Assembly: GCF_963676815.1 (NCBI RefSeq)
Contig: NZ_OY781365.1
Coordinates: 3,506,501-3,570,500, forward strand
Origin: an uncultured Draconibacterium sp.
GTDB taxonomy: Bacteria; Bacteroidota; Bacteroidia; Bacteroidales; Prolixibacteraceae
Reading direction: 5' to 3'
Length of the DNA stretch: 64,000 nucleotides
Shown: positions 35,733 to 43,832 of the stretch, in pieces
Numbering within the stretch: position 1 is the first letter of the stretch
Layout: every line of letters begins with the position of its first letter
The notes under the pieces: model-generated
Seen by the model: the letters and a program-made list of their open reading frames with translations, nothing else
Told to the model about the DNA's origin: nothing
Databases searched by the model: none
Made by a program: the position numbers and the translations under genes

Positions 35733-36158
35733 TTATATTTCGCTGTCTTCCAAAAGGTATTTCTCAAACAGTTCCCTGTATTTCACAAATTTACGCGAAG
35801 GACGTTGTGTGGGCCGGTCGATGAACAAAACTTTTTGTTGAGCGGCAGAACAGATTTCGCCTTTTTCGTTCCGGAAACGGAATTTAAAGTTAGCCGACAC
35901 ATTGAAAATGTCTGAAACCCAGACTTCAACATGTACTTCGTTACTCAGGAAAAATGGTTTTTTGTATTGAATGTTCGTTTCAGTGATAATGGGTAAAATA
36001 TTGTCGTCGACCGCAATTTGCGAGATGGACAAACCCATGGCTTCGATGAGTTTTACGCGGGCATTTTCGAGCCATTGCACGTAAATAATATTGTTTACGT
36101 GTCCAACAAAATCAATGTGATACGTATAAACGGGCTCTTGAAATTTTAACTTTTGCAT
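35733..36158 (-). CDS. Acyl-CoA thioesterase, 4HBT/YbgC type
   Basis: A 141-residue hotdog-fold protein. The N-terminal catalytic segment YHIDFVGHVNNIIYVQWLEN carries the Asp and the GHVNN turn typical of 4-hydroxybenzoyl-CoA and YbgC-type thioesterases; RVKLIEAMGLS follows. It hydrolyses acyl-CoA thioesters in the cytoplasm; the acyl chain is unknown. It starts 2 bp after the glycosyltransferase gene stop, so both are probably on one transcript. Confidence 0.88.
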   Translation of the reverse strand: MQKLKFQEPVYTYHIDFVGHVNNIIYVQWLENARVKLIEAMGLSISQIAVDDNILPIITETNIQYKKPFFLSNEVHVEVWVSDIFNVSANFKFRFRNEKGEICSAAQQKVLFIDRPTQRPSRKFVKYRELFEKYLLEDSEI

Positions 36159-36160
36159 GG

Positions 36161-37201
36161 TTATTCCGGGTTGAAATTCAGTTCTGCAAATTTATGTTTT
36201 TTCTGTACAAAGAACTTCCACATGATGCTTTTCGGATAGATCTCTTTATGATTGTTAACGATAGCTTTTTGTGTAAGCTTCTTTCTCTTTTTACGTAATG
36301 AAGATAGATTTCTATAGAAGTCGCGGTGTGCTTTTGCCACTGCACCGAAGGCTTTAAACTCTCTGCCTAATAGAAATTTGGCTGCAGCAGCTCCGTCCAG
36401 AGTCATTCGCGTTAAAAATAACGAAAGGAAATGCTTTCGAGGCAGGTTTTTATACAGCATGTAAAGGTTGTTCCGGAAATTGAGGTAAACCTTTTTGGGA
36501 TTTCCGTATTCGAGACTTCCGCCGCCCAAATGATAAACGACACTAACGGGTTCGTATACAATTTTGTAGCCTTGGTTTTTCATGCGCCAGCACAAATCAA
36601 TTTCTTCCATGTGTGCCCAAAAATCGGCATCCAAACCGCCCGACTCTTTAAAGGCTTCCGCCCGAACAAACATACACGCTCCCGTTGCCCAGAAAATTTC
36701 GCTCGACTGATCGTATTGATTTTCATCTTTCTCTACATGATCCAAAATACGACCACGGCAAAACGGGTAACCAAATTTGTCTATATAACCTCCGGCTGCT
36801 CCGGCATATTCAAACAGTTCGGGGTCGTTAAAACTCAAAATTTTTGGCTGAACAGCAACCACTTTTTCATCCTCTTCAAAATGATCGATGCACGGTTGAA
36901 TCCAATTAGCTTCAACTTTAACATCCGAGTTTAGCAACACAAAATAGTTGGCTTCAATTTGGTTTAAAGCCACATTATAACCTTTGGCAAAACCGTAATT
37001 TTCTTTTAGGTCGAGCAATGTAACTTCCGGGTAATGGGCTGCTAAAAATTCCAGCGAATTGTCAGTCGATCCGTTGTCGGCAACAATTACCTCAATGTTT
37101 TCACCTTTAGAATGTTCGATTACGGATGGAAGATAATCGGGGAAAAGTTTTACCCCGTTCCAGTTTAAAATTACAATGGCAATTTTTTTGTTTTTGCTCA
37201 T
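36161..37201 (-). CDS. Family 2 glycosyltransferase
   Basis: A 346-residue GT-A enzyme. IAIVILNWNGVKLFPDYL at the start, VIVADNGSTDNSLEFL near residue 38, YFVLLNSDVKVE near 85 (the metal-binding region), ATGACMFVRAEAFKESGG near 172 and the base segment HMEEIDLCWRMKNQGY near 195 are all typical of rhamnosyltransferase-like GT2 proteins of envelope polysaccharide synthesis. The C-terminal 90 residues are basic and amphipathic and may bind the membrane. It lies 3 bp after the gene at 37205. Donor and acceptor are unknown. Confidence 0.9.
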   Translation of the reverse strand: MSKNKKIAIVILNWNGVKLFPDYLPSVIEHSKGENIEVIVADNGSTDNSLEFLAAHYPEVTLLDLKENYGFAKGYNVALNQIEANYFVLLNSDVKVEANWIQPCIDHFEEDEKVVAVQPKILSFNDPELFEYAGAAGGYIDKFGYPFCRGRILDHVEKDENQYDQSSEIFWATGACMFVRAEAFKESGGLDADFWAHMEEIDLCWRMKNQGYKIVYEPVSVVYHLGGGSLEYGNPKKVYLNFRNNLYMLYKNLPRKHFLSLFLTRMTLDGAAAAKFLLGREFKAFGAVAKAHRDFYRNLSSLRKKRKKLTQKAIVNNHKEIYPKSIMWKFFVQKKHKFAELNFNPE

Positions 37202-37204
37202 AAA

Positions 37205-37681
37205 TCAGCTCAAAAGTAGTTTTGCGATCAGCAAAGAAAGGTTTTCTTTTTCAAGATTTTCAAGAATTTCGCTGATTTTTTTTGCTTTCTCTTTATCGTC
37301 TGATTTTACCAAAGCATCAATTTCTTTTACCTGTTTCCCGGTTAATTCATCCTGCAGTAATTCCCAAACTTTTTGCTGTTCTTTTTCTTCGTCGGGAAGC
37401 CCGAGCGTTTCCAGTTCGATAATTGTTGCTTCCAGAATTTCGCGGGCACGCATTTTTACCGGGTCTTTGTCTTTTGTTTTTCCGGCAGCTGCCGTATCGC
37501 GCAAACTCCAACTCGAGTAATCGTAATGCAGCTCCTGTATCAACTTAATTTTCGAATTGTCTTTTCCGAAAATACGTTCTAAAAAAATCAAGGTGTGCGT
37601 TTTCCAGGCGTCAAGATCGAATTTCTTTTCGTCTAATTTTGCCAGTTGCTCCCGAAGAATTGCAATTTGTTTTTCTGCCAT
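37205..37681 (-). CDS. Uncharacterised coiled-coil-type protein
   Basis: A 158-residue protein with no signal peptide. It starts with a heptad-like helix (AEKQIAILREQLAKLDEKKF) followed by DLDAWKTHTLIFLERIFG and LIQELHYDYSSWSLRD, then a charged segment with many Lys and Glu. I do not recognise a family. The pattern DLDAWK...LERIFG...KI..I resembles small AbiTii-like or TIR-associated helical domains seen in many bacteria, but the match is too loose to name. It precedes the glycosyltransferase gene with a 3-bp gap. Confidence 0.55.
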   Translation of the reverse strand: MAEKQIAILREQLAKLDEKKFDLDAWKTHTLIFLERIFGKDNSKIKLIQELHYDYSSWSLRDTAAAGKTKDKDPVKMRAREILEATIIELETLGLPDEEKEQQKVWELLQDELTGKQVKEIDALVKSDDKEKAKKISEILENLEKENLSLLIAKLLLS

Positions 37682-37808
37682 GGTAATTTGTTTCCTGCAA
37701 TTTACAAAAAATCATGGCTGGCATTTCGTACAAAGTGAGAAATCTGTTGAAGAATAGTTCTGTCGTTAAAGGTATATAATTGCTTACTCGTCGAAATGGT
37801 AAGTGTAA

Positions 37809-38606
37809 TTATTTTTCGCCGAGGTGTTTGTTTACGATTCCAAAGAATTCAGGGAAATAAGCGTTACTGGCCGAAACAATTTCTCCGCCGAATAACCAGT
37901 TATCGCCGCCATTAAAATCGGTAGTTTTTCCACCTGCCTGCTGCAAAATGAATACGCCTGCTGCCACGTCCCAGGCATGTAGTGCATGCTCGTAAAAAGC
38001 ATCGAAACGACCGGCTGCAACGTAACACAAATCGATAGCTGCCGATCCAAAACGACGAATTCCGCGTGTTGATTGCATCAGGTGTTTCATAGCTTCGATG
38101 TATTCATCTACTTTGTCGAAATCGTAATAGGGGAATCCGGTAGCAATCAGCGTATCTTCCGATTTTGATCGCTTTGCAGTCTGAATAATTTCTTCGTTAC
38201 AGTAGGCCGGGCCGCCTTTCCACGAATAAAACATTTCGTCGGCGCCAACTTCGTATACAACGCCAAGTACTAATTCATTACCTTCTGCCAATGCAATACT
38301 AACTGAGTGCGGCGCCAATCCGTGCAAGTAGTTGGTTGTTCCGTCGAGCGGATCTACAAACCAGGTATATTTTTCGTTATTGGATTCGGCAGTCCCTTCC
38401 TCGGCAACAAAACCGGCTTCGGGAAGCAGCTGCTTCAACGCTTTTACAATTTGTTTTTCGGCAGTTTTATCAACGTAGGTTACCAGGCTGGCAACGCTTT
38501 TAATTTCAATATTTTTCTCCGTGATCTTTTTCTGCTCACCACGAATAAAATTACCTGTGCTATGTGCTATATTTTGTACCTGAAAACAAAGTTCTTTGTA
38601 ATCCAT
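37809..38606 (-). CDS. suhB: Inositol monophosphatase family protein
   Basis: A 265-residue metal-dependent phosphatase. The metal-binding motifs are VAEEGTAESN near residue 70, WFVDPLDGTTNYLHGL near 83 and HAWDVAAGVFILQQAGG near 210. Length and motifs match SuhB-type inositol monophosphatases, which dephosphorylate inositol phosphate or related sugar phosphates in the cytoplasm. A TACTTTTG box on the minus strand at 38630-38623 is a possible -7 element 17 bp before the start. It is transcribed apart from mtaB. Confidence 0.9.
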   Translation of the reverse strand: MDYKELCFQVQNIAHSTGNFIRGEQKKITEKNIEIKSVASLVTYVDKTAEKQIVKALKQLLPEAGFVAEEGTAESNNEKYTWFVDPLDGTTNYLHGLAPHSVSIALAEGNELVLGVVYEVGADEMFYSWKGGPAYCNEEIIQTAKRSKSEDTLIATGFPYYDFDKVDEYIEAMKHLMQSTRGIRRFGSAAIDLCYVAAGRFDAFYEHALHAWDVAAGVFILQQAGGKTTDFNGGDNWLFGGEIVSASNAYFPEFFGIVNKHLGEK

Positions 38607-38638
38607 GTCTTTCTGTTTAGAACAAAAGTACGGAAAAA

Positions 38639-39943
38639 TCAGACGATGAAATCTACAGAAACGTTACCGTTTGGAAGAATTGATTTTAATTTTACGCTGC
38701 TCAGCTTGTTTACCAGTTCTTCCTGATAAGGCACCTCTACTTTTATATAGTTTTCGGTAAAACCATGCATTTTGTCTTCGCTTTTTTGCGCCTCAAAAAG
38801 TGCTGTTTGAGATGATCCTATGTGTTTTTCGTAAAATGCCCGAAGCTTTTTCTCCGACAGGTTGATGTATTTCTGCGTACGATTTTTGCGTTCTTCTACA
38901 TCAACTTTCCACGGAATTTTCAGCGCCTGAGTTCCACTTCTTTCCGAGTAGGTGAAAGCATGCAGCTGCGAAATTTCAAGGCTGTTGAGGAAGTCGAATG
39001 ATTCCTGGAAATACTTTTCGGTTTCGCCATTGGTGCCGGCAATTACATCAACACCAATAAAAGCATGTGGCACAATTTCGCGAATACGTTCCACTCGTTT
39101 TCGATACAAATCGGTGGAATATTTACGTTTCATCAACGACAAAATTTCATCGGAGCCCGACTGCAACGGCAAATGAAAATGTGGCATGATAATTTGAGAA
39201 TTGGATACCAGCTCTATAATTTCGTCTTTTAGCAAGTTGGGTTCAATCGATCCTAAACGCAGTCGTTCCAAACCATCTACCTGTTCCAGTGCTTTTAACA
39301 GATCCAGAAAATTCTCGCCGGTAGATTTTCCAAAATCGCCAATGTTTACACCTGTAAGAATAATTTCTTTGTAACCTTTTGCAACCGACTTTTGTGCTTC
39401 CAAAACGGTGTTGGCAATATTGTCATTTCTGCTTCGTCCGCGGGCATACGGAATGGTACAAAACGAGCAGTAATAATCGCAACCGTCCTGCACTTTCAGG
39501 AAACTACGTGTTCGGTCGCCCCACGAAAATGCTTTGTGGTAACTTTTTATATCGGCTAAACGTGTTGTTTTAATCTCGGTGGTTTCGCGTTTATGCAGAT
39601 CGCCAAGGTAGTGCGGAATATGAAACTTTTCCTGAGTCCCTAATACCATATCAACACCTTCAATGTGTCCCACTTCATCAGGTTTTAACTGCGAGTAGCA
39701 ACCCACCACAATTACCATGGCATTTGGGTTTTGTTTTACAGCCTTGCGCACAATATTACGACTGGCCTTATCGCCCTGATTGGTAACCGAACAGGTATTA
39801 ATCACGTAAACGTCGGCTTTTTCGTCGAACTCAACACGATCAAAACCAACCTCTTTAAAAGAGCCGGCAATGGTCGACGTTTCTGAAAAATTAAGTTTAC
39901 AACCTAACGTATAAAAAGCAGCTTTCTTCCCCTTGTAATCCAT
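38639..39943 (-). CDS. mtaB: tRNA t6A37 methylthiotransferase
   Basis: A 434-residue radical-SAM enzyme that adds a methylthio group to t6A37 of ANN-decoding tRNAs. The N-terminal UPF0004 domain shows YTLGCKLNFSET and INTCSVTNQGDKASR with cluster-ligating cysteines, plus VVGCYSQLKPDEV near residue 79. The radical-SAM cluster motif is CDYYCSFCTIPYARGRSR near 153. A TRAM-like domain closes the protein. A promoter precedes it: TTTG at 40004-40001, 18 bp, TACCTTTG at 39982-39975 on the minus strand. Confidence 0.94.
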   Translation of the reverse strand: MDYKGKKAAFYTLGCKLNFSETSTIAGSFKEVGFDRVEFDEKADVYVINTCSVTNQGDKASRNIVRKAVKQNPNAMVIVVGCYSQLKPDEVGHIEGVDMVLGTQEKFHIPHYLGDLHKRETTEIKTTRLADIKSYHKAFSWGDRTRSFLKVQDGCDYYCSFCTIPYARGRSRNDNIANTVLEAQKSVAKGYKEIILTGVNIGDFGKSTGENFLDLLKALEQVDGLERLRLGSIEPNLLKDEIIELVSNSQIIMPHFHLPLQSGSDEILSLMKRKYSTDLYRKRVERIREIVPHAFIGVDVIAGTNGETEKYFQESFDFLNSLEISQLHAFTYSERSGTQALKIPWKVDVEERKNRTQKYINLSEKKLRAFYEKHIGSSQTALFEAQKSEDKMHGFTENYIKVEVPYQEELVNKLSSVKLKSILPNGNVSVDFIV

Positions 39944-39974
39944 CTTGCTATCTTGACTTATTCTAAATAGGCTG

Positions 39975-40004
39975 CAAAGGTAGAAAAAAGCTGCTTATTG
40001 CAAA
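39975..40004 (-). promoter_or_regulatory. Promoter of mtaB
   Basis: On the minus strand TTTG (40004-40001), 18 bp, TACCTTTG (39982-39975). The distance to the mtaB start codon is 31 bp. Confidence 0.6.
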
Positions 40005-40028
40005 TACTTCTTTTTGAATGAATTATTC

Positions 40029-41360
40029 TTATAATAAGTTACTTGCCAACTCGGCTAAATAACTTCGTTCACCTTTCACCAAATTAATGTGGGCAAACAG
40101 TTCCTGGTTGCGCATGCGATCAACCATGTAAGCCAAACCGTTCGATTTCATATCGAGGTATGGCGAGTCGATCTGCCACAAGTCGCCGGTGAAAACCATT
40201 TTTGTTCCTTCGCCGGCACGCGTAATAATAGTTTTTATCTCGTGCGGTGTAAGGTTCTGTGCTTCGTCGATTATAAAAAAGGCATTCGACAAACTTCTAC
40301 CGCGAATGTATGCTAGTGGTGTGATGTTCAGTTTTTCGTCTTTCACCATTTCTTCGATAAGCTGATATTCGTTGCTTCGCGGATTGAAAGTATGTTTTAT
40401 TACAGCCAGATTATCGAAGAGTGGCTGCATGTAAGGATTGATTTTTTCGTTAGCATCGCCGGGCAAATAACCAATGTCGCGATTGCTTAACGCAACAATC
40501 GGGCGGGCCAGCAAAATTTGTTCGTACTGGCGGTGTTGTTCAATTGCAGCAGCCAGAGCCAGCAAAGTTTTTCCTGTTCCTGCTTTTCCTGTAAGTGCTA
40601 TCAGTCTTACTTCCGGATCCATCAGCATGTTCAAACTAAAAGTCTGTTCAGCATTTCGTGGTTTTATGCCGTACGCCGATTTTTTCTCTACCCGGTAAAT
40701 ACGTTCCGATTTACTGTCGTAACGCGCTAGGGCACTTGATTGGTTACCCCTGAAAATGTAACATTCATTGGCATCGGGATTAAAATCTTTTACATCGGCT
40801 TTTGCAAATGAACCCTGCTGGTAAAGCTGGTCGATAACACCATCGTCGAAATTATCGAAGGTTGTGATGGTTTTATCCAGTACATTTTCGTCGGTTACCT
40901 GGTCGGTTTTGTAATCTTCTGCCTGAATGCCAAGCGACTTGGCTTTCATTCGAAGGTTAATGTCTTTACTTATGAGTACCGTTTTTCTGCGCGGGTATGT
41001 TTTTGCAGTAAAATCGGCAATAGCTAAAATCCTGTGATCGGGAATATCTTCGCGAAACGAAGCTTTTAAGTCATCTGAGAAAGGTTTTCCTGTTTCAATT
41101 CGTATGCGGCCTTTTCCTACACCAAGCGATTTCCCGCCGTTAAAAATGTCATCTCCAACAATTTCATCGAGCACCCGGGTAAACTCGCGTGCCTGAAAGT
41201 TGATAAGGTCGTTTCCTCGTTTAAATTTGTCCAGCTCCTCGAGTACTGTAATCGGAAGGATAATGTCGTTATCCTGGAACTGGTAAATACACGTGTGATC
41301 GTGTAAAATTACGTTCGTGTCGAGAACGAAAATTTTACTCTTTTTGGTTTTACTCAGCAT
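40029..41360 (-). CDS. PhoH-like ATPase with N-terminal PIN domain
   Basis: A 443-residue protein; the ATG at 41360 is chosen because the family starts just before KIFVLDTNVILHD, whereas an earlier in-frame start at 41417 adds an atypical segment. The PIN nuclease domain (residues 10-150) contains VLDTNVILHDHTC and a later Asp cluster (VLISKDINLR near 130). The PhoH ATPase domain has Walker A TGKAGTGKTLLALAAA near residue 258 and Walker B AFFIIDEAQNLTPHE near 360. Such fusions probably act in RNA metabolism as helicase-nucleases. It is divergent from folC. Confidence 0.92.
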   Translation of the reverse strand: MLSKTKKSKIFVLDTNVILHDHTCIYQFQDNDIILPITVLEELDKFKRGNDLINFQAREFTRVLDEIVGDDIFNGGKSLGVGKGRIRIETGKPFSDDLKASFREDIPDHRILAIADFTAKTYPRRKTVLISKDINLRMKAKSLGIQAEDYKTDQVTDENVLDKTITTFDNFDDGVIDQLYQQGSFAKADVKDFNPDANECYIFRGNQSSALARYDSKSERIYRVEKKSAYGIKPRNAEQTFSLNMLMDPEVRLIALTGKAGTGKTLLALAAAIEQHRQYEQILLARPIVALSNRDIGYLPGDANEKINPYMQPLFDNLAVIKHTFNPRSNEYQLIEEMVKDEKLNITPLAYIRGRSLSNAFFIIDEAQNLTPHEIKTIITRAGEGTKMVFTGDLWQIDSPYLDMKSNGLAYMVDRMRNQELFAHINLVKGERSYLAELASNLL

Positions 41361-41451
41361 ATATAAATGATTTGCTTTAAATGTATAGAATTTGGCGAGA
41401 AAAGGGGAGCTGTACATTAAATTTTAATAAACTTGCAGTGGTTAATAAATA

Positions 41452-42756
41452 ATGAACTCATTGGATTATAAAGCTACTTTAGACTATTTGTTTAGCCAGT
41501 TGCCTATGTTTCAGCGAACCGGGCCAGCTGCCTATAAAAACACCCTGGAAAATACTTTGAAACTGGATGAATGTTATGGTCATCCGCACCGGAAATACCG
41601 AACCGTCCACGTGGCTGGGACGAATGGGAAAGGATCGGTTTCGCATATGCTAGCATCCGTACTTCAGGCGGCAGGGTATAAAACAGGTTTATATACTTCG
41701 CCACACCTGAAAGATTTTCGGGAAAGGATAAAAATTAATGGCCAAATGATGCCGGAGTCGGCTGTGGTTGATTGGGTGGGTAACTTTAAAGCTAACAACG
41801 AATTGTGGAAAATTCAACCTTCGTTCTTCGAACTGACGGTTGCTATGGCATTCGATTATTTTGCCCATCAGGAAATTGATGTGGCAGTAATGGAAGTTGG
41901 CCTTGGCGGACGACTCGATTCTACCAATATTATTACACCCGATGTGAGTATTATTACCAATATTGGTTTGGATCACACGAATTTGTTGGGAGATACTTTG
42001 GAGAAGATTGCTGGCGAAAAAGCCGGGATTATTAAAGAGGAAGTTCCTGTGGTAATTGGAACTACACAATCGGAAACGGTTCCGGTTTTTAATGCTAAAG
42101 CGCAAGAAGTTGGTACTTCAATTTATTTTGCGGACCAGGAATACAACGTTGCTTATTCGATGTTGAGTATCGATGGAAAACAACAACTCAATGTGCAAAA
42201 GCAGGGCAAGGATGCTTTTCCTGAATTGGCATTGGATTTATTGGGACAATACCAGCATAAAAATATTCCGGTGGTATTAAGTGCTGTTGATTTATTAAAC
42301 GAGAAGGATTATAAAATTTCAGAAGATAATTTGCGCGCAGGGCTATCGAATGTGGTATCAAATACCGGTTTGCTGGGGCGTTGGCAGGTAATTGGCAATA
42401 ATCCGTTAACAGTTTGTGATACAGGGCATAATGAAGATGGAATTAAATCGGTTGTTCAGCAGCTGAAAAATACAGCTTACAAGCAGTTACATTTTATTTT
42501 TGGTACTGTTGGCGATAAAGATCCGGGGAAAGTTTTGGCACTTTTACCCAAACAAGCCAGTTATTATTTTGTAAAAGCTGATATTGCAAGAGCTATGGAT
42601 GCAGCCGAACTGGCAAAAAGAGCAAAAGAGTTCGGATTGATCGGGCAGGTGTATTCGTCAGTAAACGAGGCTTATGAGAAGGCAAAAAGCTGTGCCGATA
42701 AAAATGATATGATATTTGTTGGAGGAAGTACATTTGTAGTTGCAGAGGTACTTTGA
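41452..42756 (+). CDS. folC: Bifunctional folylpolyglutamate/dihydrofolate synthase
   Basis: A 434-residue ATP-dependent ligase. The P-loop segment VHVAGTNGKGSVSHMLAS near residue 49, GYKTGLYTSPHLKDFRERI near 72 and FFELTVAMAFDYFA near 124 are the diagnostic FolC/MurC-like ligase motifs; VGLGGRLDSTNII near 150 and NIGLDHTNLLGDTL near 167 follow. It adds glutamate to dihydropteroate and folates. A tRNA promoter lies within 20 bp after its stop codon. Confidence 0.95.
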   Translation: MNSLDYKATLDYLFSQLPMFQRTGPAAYKNTLENTLKLDECYGHPHRKYRTVHVAGTNGKGSVSHMLASVLQAAGYKTGLYTSPHLKDFRERIKINGQMMPESAVVDWVGNFKANNELWKIQPSFFELTVAMAFDYFAHQEIDVAVMEVGLGGRLDSTNIITPDVSIITNIGLDHTNLLGDTLEKIAGEKAGIIKEEVPVVIGTTQSETVPVFNAKAQEVGTSIYFADQEYNVAYSMLSIDGKQQLNVQKQGKDAFPELALDLLGQYQHKNIPVVLSAVDLLNEKDYKISEDNLRAGLSNVVSNTGLLGRWQVIGNNPLTVCDTGHNEDGIKSVVQQLKNTAYKQLHFIFGTVGDKDPGKVLALLPKQASYYFVKADIARAMDAAELAKRAKEFGLIGQVYSSVNEAYEKAKSCADKNDMIFVGGSTFVVAEVL

Positions 42757-42775
42757 GAAAATTCTTGAAAAAACT

Positions 42776-42806
42776 TTTGCAGAACTGAAAATAGGTTTTA
42801 TATTTG
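42776..42806 (+). promoter_or_regulatory. Promoter of the tRNA-Val genes
   Basis: TTTG (42776-42779), 19 bp, TATATTTG (42799-42806): a full match to the Bacteroidota promoter. The first tRNA begins 50 bp later; the leader contains a GCGCC / GGCGC hairpin. Confidence 0.78.
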
Positions 42807-42855
42807 CAGCGCCTTACTGAAAAGGGGGCGCGTTCAGAAACAGTTATAGCATATT

Positions 42856-42930
42856 GGGGGGTTAGCTCAGTTGGTTCAGAGCACCTGGTTTACACCCAGG
42901 GGGTCACTGGTTCGAATCCAGTACTCCCCA
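42856..42930 (+). tRNA. tRNA-Val (TAC), copy 1
   Basis: A 75-base cloverleaf: acceptor GGGGGGT / ACTCCCC, D arm GCTC / GAGC, anticodon stem CCTGG / CCAGG with loop TTTACAC (anticodon TAC, Val), T arm ACTGG-TTCGAAT-CCAGT, discriminator A. CCA is not encoded. Confidence 0.95.
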
Positions 42931-42934
42931 CAAA

Positions 42935-42963
42935 AGAGGTTAATTTCGGTTGACCTCTTTTTT
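42935..42963 (+). terminator. Terminator after the first tRNA-Val
   Basis: A 9-bp stem (AGAGGTTAA / TTGACCTCT with one G-U pair) and a 6-base loop, followed by six T, lies 5 bases after the tRNA. Confidence 0.85.
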
Positions 42964-42995
42964 AATGTGCTACGCTGTTAATGTTAAAAATAAAT

Positions 42996-43070
42996 GGGGG
43001 GTTAGCTCAGTTGGTTCAGAGCACCTGGTTTACACCCAGGGGGTCACTGGTTCGAATCCAGTACTCCCCA
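42996..43070 (+). tRNA. tRNA-Val (TAC), copy 2
   Basis: Identical in sequence to copy 1 over the whole 75 bases. It is intact and carries the 5' acceptor strand that the three downstream tRNA-like sequences lack. It is directly followed by the first hairpin and GIY-YIG unit. Confidence 0.95.
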
Positions 43071-43079
43071 CGAAAAAAA

Positions 43080-43103
43080 GGTCGACATTAGTCGGCCTTT
43101 TTT
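43080..43103 (+). terminator. Array hairpin 1
   Basis: Stem GGTCGAC / GTCGGCC with ATTA loop and a six-T tail, 10 bases after tRNA-Val copy 2; it should terminate the tRNA transcript. The same hairpin recurs in each unit. Confidence 0.85.
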
Positions 43104-43116
43104 GTATCTTCTCTTC

Positions 43117-43362
43117 ATGTATTCCTGTTATATTTTTTACTCCCAGAAACTTGACAAATTTTATGTCGGTTCTACAGGGGACCTTGAAGGTCGTTTGCAA
43201 CGACACAATTCTTCAAATAGAGGATTTACGTCAACCGGTAAACCTTGGGAATTAAAATATTATGAAGCCTTTGAGGAAAAATGTGATGCAATAAAACGAG
43301 AAGCGCAACTAAAAAGATGGAAAAGTAGAGGTGTAATTCTGAAACTGATAAAAGATTCATAG
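43117..43362 (+). CDS. Small GIY-YIG endonuclease, copy A
   Basis: An 81-residue single-domain GIY-YIG nuclease starting MYSCYIFYSQKLDKFYVGST, which carries the YI(F) and YVG elements of the family core. The catalytic-type Arg lies in GRLQRHNSS near residue 27 and the Glu in KREAQLKRWKSR near 62. Stand-alone proteins of this size are common in Bacteroidota, often beside RNA genes. The start at 43117 is chosen because copy C has only this start; an in-frame start at 43102 exists here. The TAG stop is formed by bases 8-10 of the following tRNA-like sequence, so the gene is fused to it without a gap. No promoter is visible after the hairpin 13 bp upstream. Confidence 0.85.
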   Translation: MYSCYIFYSQKLDKFYVGSTGDLEGRLQRHNSSNRGFTSTGKPWELKYYEAFEEKCDAIKREAQLKRWKSRGVILKLIKDS

Positions 43363-43428
43363 CTCAGTTGGTTCAGAGCATCCCGATTTACATCGGGAGG
43401 GTCACTGGTTCGAATCCAGTACTCCCCA
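43360..43428 (+). pseudogene. 5'-truncated tRNA-Val-like sequence 1
   Basis: From base 8 to the discriminator this matches the tRNA-Val D arm, T arm and 3' acceptor strand, but the 5' acceptor strand is replaced by GIY-YIG coding sequence (AGATTCA), which cannot pair with ACTCCCC. The anticodon stem is TCCCG / CGGGA instead of CCTGG / CCAGG and the loop ATTTACAT has eight bases. It cannot form a normal tRNA. Confidence 0.88.
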
Positions 43429-43436
43429 CAAAAAAA

Positions 43437-43461
43437 GATCGACATTAGTCGGCCTTTTTTT
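43437..43461 (+). terminator. Array hairpin 2
   Basis: Stem GATCGAC / GTCGGCC, one substitution from hairpin 1 that weakens one pair, loop ATTA, seven-T tail. Confidence 0.75.
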
Positions 43462-43474
43462 GTATCTTCTCTTC

Positions 43475-43720
43475 ATGTATTACTGTTATATTCTTTACTC
43501 CCAGAAACTTGACAAATTTTATGTCGGTTCTACAGGGGACCTTGAAGGTCGTTTGCAACGACACAATTCTTCAAATAGAGGATTTACGTCAACCGGTAAA
43601 CCTTGGGATTTGAAATATTATGAAGCCTTTGAGGAAAAATGTTATGCAATAAAACGAGAAGCGCAACTAAAAAGATGGAAAAGTAGAGGTGTAATTCTGA
43701 AACTGATAGAAGATTCATAG
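43475..43720 (+). CDS. Small GIY-YIG endonuclease, copy B
   Basis: An 81-residue copy that differs from copy A at five amino acids: S3Y, F7L, E48D, D57Y and K79E by approximate position. One silent change accompanies them. The core YIL/YVG, Arg and Glu positions remain. As in copy A the stop codon is the TAG that begins the next tRNA-like sequence. The excess of amino-acid changes over silent ones suggests that this copy evolves without strong purifying selection. Confidence 0.82.
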   Translation: MYYCYILYSQKLDKFYVGSTGDLEGRLQRHNSSNRGFTSTGKPWDLKYYEAFEEKCYAIKREAQLKRWKSRGVILKLIEDS

Positions 43721-43786
43721 CTCAGTTGGTTTAGAGCATCCCGATTTACATCGGGAGGGTCACTGGTTCGAATCCAGTACTCCCCA
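43718..43786 (+). pseudogene. 5'-truncated tRNA-Val-like sequence 2
   Basis: Same structure as sequence 1, with one base change in the D arm loop (GGTTTAGAGC instead of GGTTCAGAGC). The altered anticodon arm and 8-base loop are kept. Confidence 0.87.
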
Positions 43787-43794
43787 CCAAAAAA

Positions 43795-43817
43795 GGTCGA
43801 CATTAGTCGGCCTTTTT
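43795..43817 (+). terminator. Array hairpin 3
   Basis: Stem GGTCGAC / GTCGGCC with loop ATTA; the T tail is five bases and then GGG, weaker than in the other copies. Confidence 0.7.
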
Positions 43818-43832
43818 GGGTATCTTCTCTTC

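Noticed and set aside
36431..36934. Plus-strand frame of 167 codons within the glycosyltransferase gene
   Set aside because: Antisense shadow of a gene with all GT2 motifs.
42950..43255. Open frame of 101 codons running through tRNA-Val copy 2
   Set aside because: It is the read-through of the tRNA (SSVGSEHLVYTQGVTGSNPV type peptide) joined to an out-of-frame part of the first GIY-YIG gene; not a real protein.
43260..43445. Minus-strand frame of 61 codons across the tRNA-like sequence
   Set aside because: Antisense of the GIY-YIG end and of the tRNA fragment, with no start signals; a typical spurious frame over tRNA sequence.
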